Shown here piece by piece: positions 17,578 to 20,000 of a DNA stretch of 20,000 nucleotides; within the stretch, counting starts at the first letter, position 1, and the number at the start of each line of letters is the position of its first letter. The translations under genes were made by a program, and so were the position numbers. The DNA comes from Chara braunii (taxonomy: Eukaryota; Streptophyta; Charophyceae; Charales; Characeae). Below the pieces are notes generated by a model that was not told where the DNA came from, searched no databases, and saw only the letters and a list, made by a program, of their open reading frames with translations. The DNA lies in assembly GCA_003427395.1 (NCBI GenBank), contig BFEA01000225.1, forward strand, positions 1,338,023 to 1,358,022, read 5' to 3'.

Positions 17578-18161
17578 GAATGAACTGAACACTAAGGAAT
17601 GAACCCCTCAAGTTTCTGGGAATCGAAGTAACTAAAGCTGGTCCCTTACATTCGATGATGTTGACACGGAGAAGCAACACGATTACTAGGTAGCTGGTCC
17701 AACATGTACTCATCAATCTTTGAGAGAGAACTGACCTTGATGCATCGATATTCTTAAAATTACGATATGCTACAATGATCTGGAGTCCACATACAGAACT
17801 AAAAACACAACTAAAGAAAAGGGCAGCAACATACCTTTGGATAAGGCACCCCTCTAAACAACATTGTATTGCCAAAGTTGCATGAAAATATGTAATCTGG
17901 AAAAAGTCCAAAGGAGGTTTAAAGATTCTAGACCAAGAAAGTGGCAAAAACACAAATCAAACATTTACAGACTAAATGAATTTTGAAGATCCTAACAAGT
18001 AATTATCTTCCATGGATAACACGAGGTATTGGAACGATCAACTTATTAGTCAAATGCAAAACCTCAGGCAACATGCGCGGCCCATTCTGGACCATGTCCA
18101 AGTCCTAGGCCATGTAAGACTCCAACAAAGATCAAGATCAAGACGAACAAGAAGAGCTTAA
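17578..18161 (+). pseudogene. LINE post-RT (C-terminal) remnant
   Basis: One plus-strand frame holds without frameshift from about 17578 to 18158, with stops at 17691 (TAG), 17721 (TGA), 17883 (TGA) and 17973 (TAA) plus two others outside the core. KFLGIEV at 17610 is the FLGI block that follows the LINE RT palm. SIFLKLRYATMIWSP (17745-17789) and the block ending AKVA-stop-KYVIWKKSKGGLKILD (17874-17933) match the conserved post-RT region, where a Trp normally stands at the TGA (TGG to TGA). The part after 17976 (ending in Arg/Ser-rich sequence, RSRSRRTRR) may be an extension or unrelated. The opposite-strand open frame at 17953-17492 is a shadow. Confidence 0.8.
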
Positions 18162-20000
18162 GGGAAACATATGTTATTACTAGCGTTGTCGGGGAAGGAA
18201 CCCTAGCAAGGGTATCTGTCGGGTGTTTTAATGTCAAACACTTCCGAGCAAAACTAAGAAAGGGCACAACCACGTAGAGCAATCACATGTGACCCCCTTT
18301 TAGTAAAATGAGTAGACCGCGGAAAGAGTTAAATATACACACGGTCGTCAGACCGTGCGAGTTGGGATTTGAGATTTGAGCGGCTAGAAGAGATGGAGGT
18401 CCGCACGAAGGCTGAATGTGGAGTTAGGCGGCTACAACTATAACGAGTAGCCATAGGCATAGTCCACGTCCGCGACATCTAGGGGAGACGCTGCTGAATT
18501 ATTTTTGGCAGCGATGCAACCAATCGAAGGGGGTGATGTTGCCAAAAGTTTGTCAGACCTGCATCGCCTCTTAAGGGGGTTACATCGCCAAAATTTTGGT
18601 GCTGCTATGACCATGATTTTCGGTGGGAATTATGCTGTGGGATCGTCGGTACGTCAACGACAAAGTTTTGGGATGAAGTGTTATTTGATTGCCGCCGGAA
18701 CGTCAAGGGGTTTCTAAAGGAAGGTGCTGCTGGATTTTCGGCACGACGACGACAAACTTGAACATTTTAAGGAGAGACGTTGTCTGTTTGGGGGCACGAT
18801 GATTGCTTTTAGTGGTGAGACGCGGTGGTTCACTACGACATGACATATTGTAACGGTGCCGATTATTTTTTCGGGGATGGTATAAGGGCGACGACGACCG
18901 TTTAAATGAGTCGAGGTTGTCTGGTGGAGGTGTTATCGAGCGTCCATTGGACTATTGTGCCAAGATTATCCTTGGTCCCGGGTTTCATTTTTTTCAAGGG
19001 TGGTCTTGGTCAGCTACACACGGTGACGCTCTCATCCTCTATTTCCTCTGTTTCTTTTTGTTCAAGTTACCTTGAGCAAGAAAGGATGATAGCATTTGAA
19101 GTCTACTTGCGGTAGACATAATCTCTCTCTCTCGGAAGCATCTGGGGCAGAGGTCGTTGCTTTAGGAGTCGGCCCTGTTACCGACCTCGAGTGGACCGTT
19201 CTTACCGGGGGTACTTCATCGATTCGGTGAAGACAGACTGACTTTTGAGATCCGAGTCTTGTGCTCATGCGAGAAGTACACCAAACCACTTCCTAGAGGG
19301 TTGGGTGTGTGCCTGTTGATGGGAGGTTTCAATCTTACCGCAATCTCACCGATTCTCACGCAGTAGGAAGTTGAAATAAACAACCTTTCCGGTGACCGTC
19401 TTAGAGGCCACCGTCGGATAAAGAAGTGGCGCCATGAGAGGTCTTGTCTAGTGGGACACTAGTTTGAAGTCGACGCACGTAAGCGCCATTTGCACGGATG
19501 GGGTTCTTAGTGTGGACCAGGGATGGGATTAGACAACGATTCTCCTTGCGCAAAGGCAAGGACATTTGTGAACCTTTAGTACCGAGAAAAGTGGCTCAAT
19601 CATGAGATCCTTGCCAGACATGTAACACTTTGAATAACGCACCTGATTAAGAATCATCCGCTAATTAGCCCGTCCTCCAATGATACTGTTCATACATGGT
19701 GACATGAGCAGATGCTTAGTCTTCTGTTAGTGACAGAGTGGAATGGATGACCTCGGCAACGTGCCTCATCAAGTTGAAATGAAGACAGTTTGACCACCTT
19801 GTCGACTCCAACGAGGTTATTGTCCAAGTCAACTCACCGTTGGCAGTTCAATATAGTATTTTACTTATATACTTCGACCTTAGGTGGTCGGTTTAACTTT
19901 GATCTTGTGTTATTGGCCTTATCATTCCATGCTCGAATACTTTTAGTTATCAATTCAACTCACGATGGATTCAAATGTACTTCCCTATCGACCAGTAGTT
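18162..20000. other. No recognised gene
   Basis: The segment 18300-19300 is less AT-rich and repeats loose GCTGCTG- and ATTTTCGG-containing words (near 18490, 18600 and 18725), like a decayed low-complexity or tandem repeat. A short CT run lies near 19122-19133. Open frames (18505-18717 plus, 18906-19115 plus, 19289-19062 minus) lack motifs. The last 700 bp show no coding, RNA or repeat signature I can name. Confidence 0.45.

Larger units (their letters stand above)
16484..17589. other. Interrupting block with microsatellites inside the LINE remnant
   Basis: The LINE coding sequence stops making sense after 16483 and resumes near 17590. CACTAAG occurs at both edges (16477-16483 and 17590-17596), a possible 7-bp target-site duplication. 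Taking out one copy plus the block (1113 bp, a multiple of three) keeps the LINE in frame. The block holds GATT, AC and CT microsatellites in the middle, and unidentified sequence at 16484-16740 and 17202-17589. No coding capacity or terminal repeats are seen. Confidence 0.4.
15280..18161 (+). mobile_element. Decayed LINE reverse transcriptase region, plus strand, with internal insertions
   Basis: A second LINE, recognisable only as ordered fragments in shifting frames: pre-RT (15302-15533), RT fingers and palm (15548-16254), motif C and downstream (16257-16466), and the post-RT region (17578-17972 and perhaps to 18158). It is interrupted by a 263-bp insertion at 15685-15947 and by about 1.1 kb at 16484-17589. 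The endonuclease and ORF1 are absent, and the left end lies about 100 bp from the 5' end of the divergent Penelope-like element. No poly(A) tail was found at the right. Confidence 0.82.

Noticed and set aside
17492-17953. 153-codon hydrophobic minus-strand open frame
   Set aside because: The plus strand of the same stretch carries conserved LINE post-RT motifs, so this is its antisense shadow.

Overview
This is eukaryotic, repeat-dominated DNA. I see no intact host gene, rRNA, tRNA, operon or CRISPR array. The support is old retroelements full of frameshifts and stops, long homopolymers, AC/CT/GATT microsatellites and one canonical spliceosomal-type intron. A plant-type LINE ORF1 and a gag-like protein with a zinc-knuckle/coiled-coil/SAP-like layout point to the green lineage. 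A charophyte alga such as Chara is my best guess; this rests on remembered family style and is inference.

Layout. Positions 1-3763 (minus strand): a LINE with ORF1 (3763-1384), an overlapping ORF2 that keeps the APE-type endonuclease (1445-643) and linker but no reverse transcriptase, and a poly(A) tail read as poly(T) at 1-33. Positions 3764-7132: non-coding, with an AT-rich stretch and degenerate tandem repeats of about 265 bp. Positions 7206-7243: a sequencing-library artefact, the Nextera mate-pair junction adapter, among long A-runs, so left and right of it may not be neighbours in the genome. Positions 7301-10981: no recognised gene, a 60-bp-arm inverted repeat (8085-8230) and a 70-bp tandem duplication (10307-10441).

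Positions 15029-10982 (minus strand) hold the most interesting object: a Penelope-like retroelement with permuted order, gag-like zinc-knuckle/coiled-coil/SAP-like region, then GIY-YIG endonuclease, then reverse transcriptase. An 84-nt intron (13754-13671) joins the first two in phase. Most in-frame stops are TGA, consistent with decay of methylated CGA codons.

Positions about 15280-18161 (plus strand) hold a second LINE, visible only by reading degraded frames: pre-RT region, RT motifs (LYKKGD, VRQGDPL, DDL) and the post-RT FLGI and KVA-GGL region. It is split by a 263-bp insertion with terminal inverted repeats (about 15685-15941) whose removal restores the reading frame, and by a 1.1-kb microsatellite-rich block (16484-17589). 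Positions 18162-20000 hold nothing I can identify.

The elements do not work together. They are separate insertions in a repeat graveyard, and the Penelope-like element is the only one whose enzymatic motifs are nearly complete.
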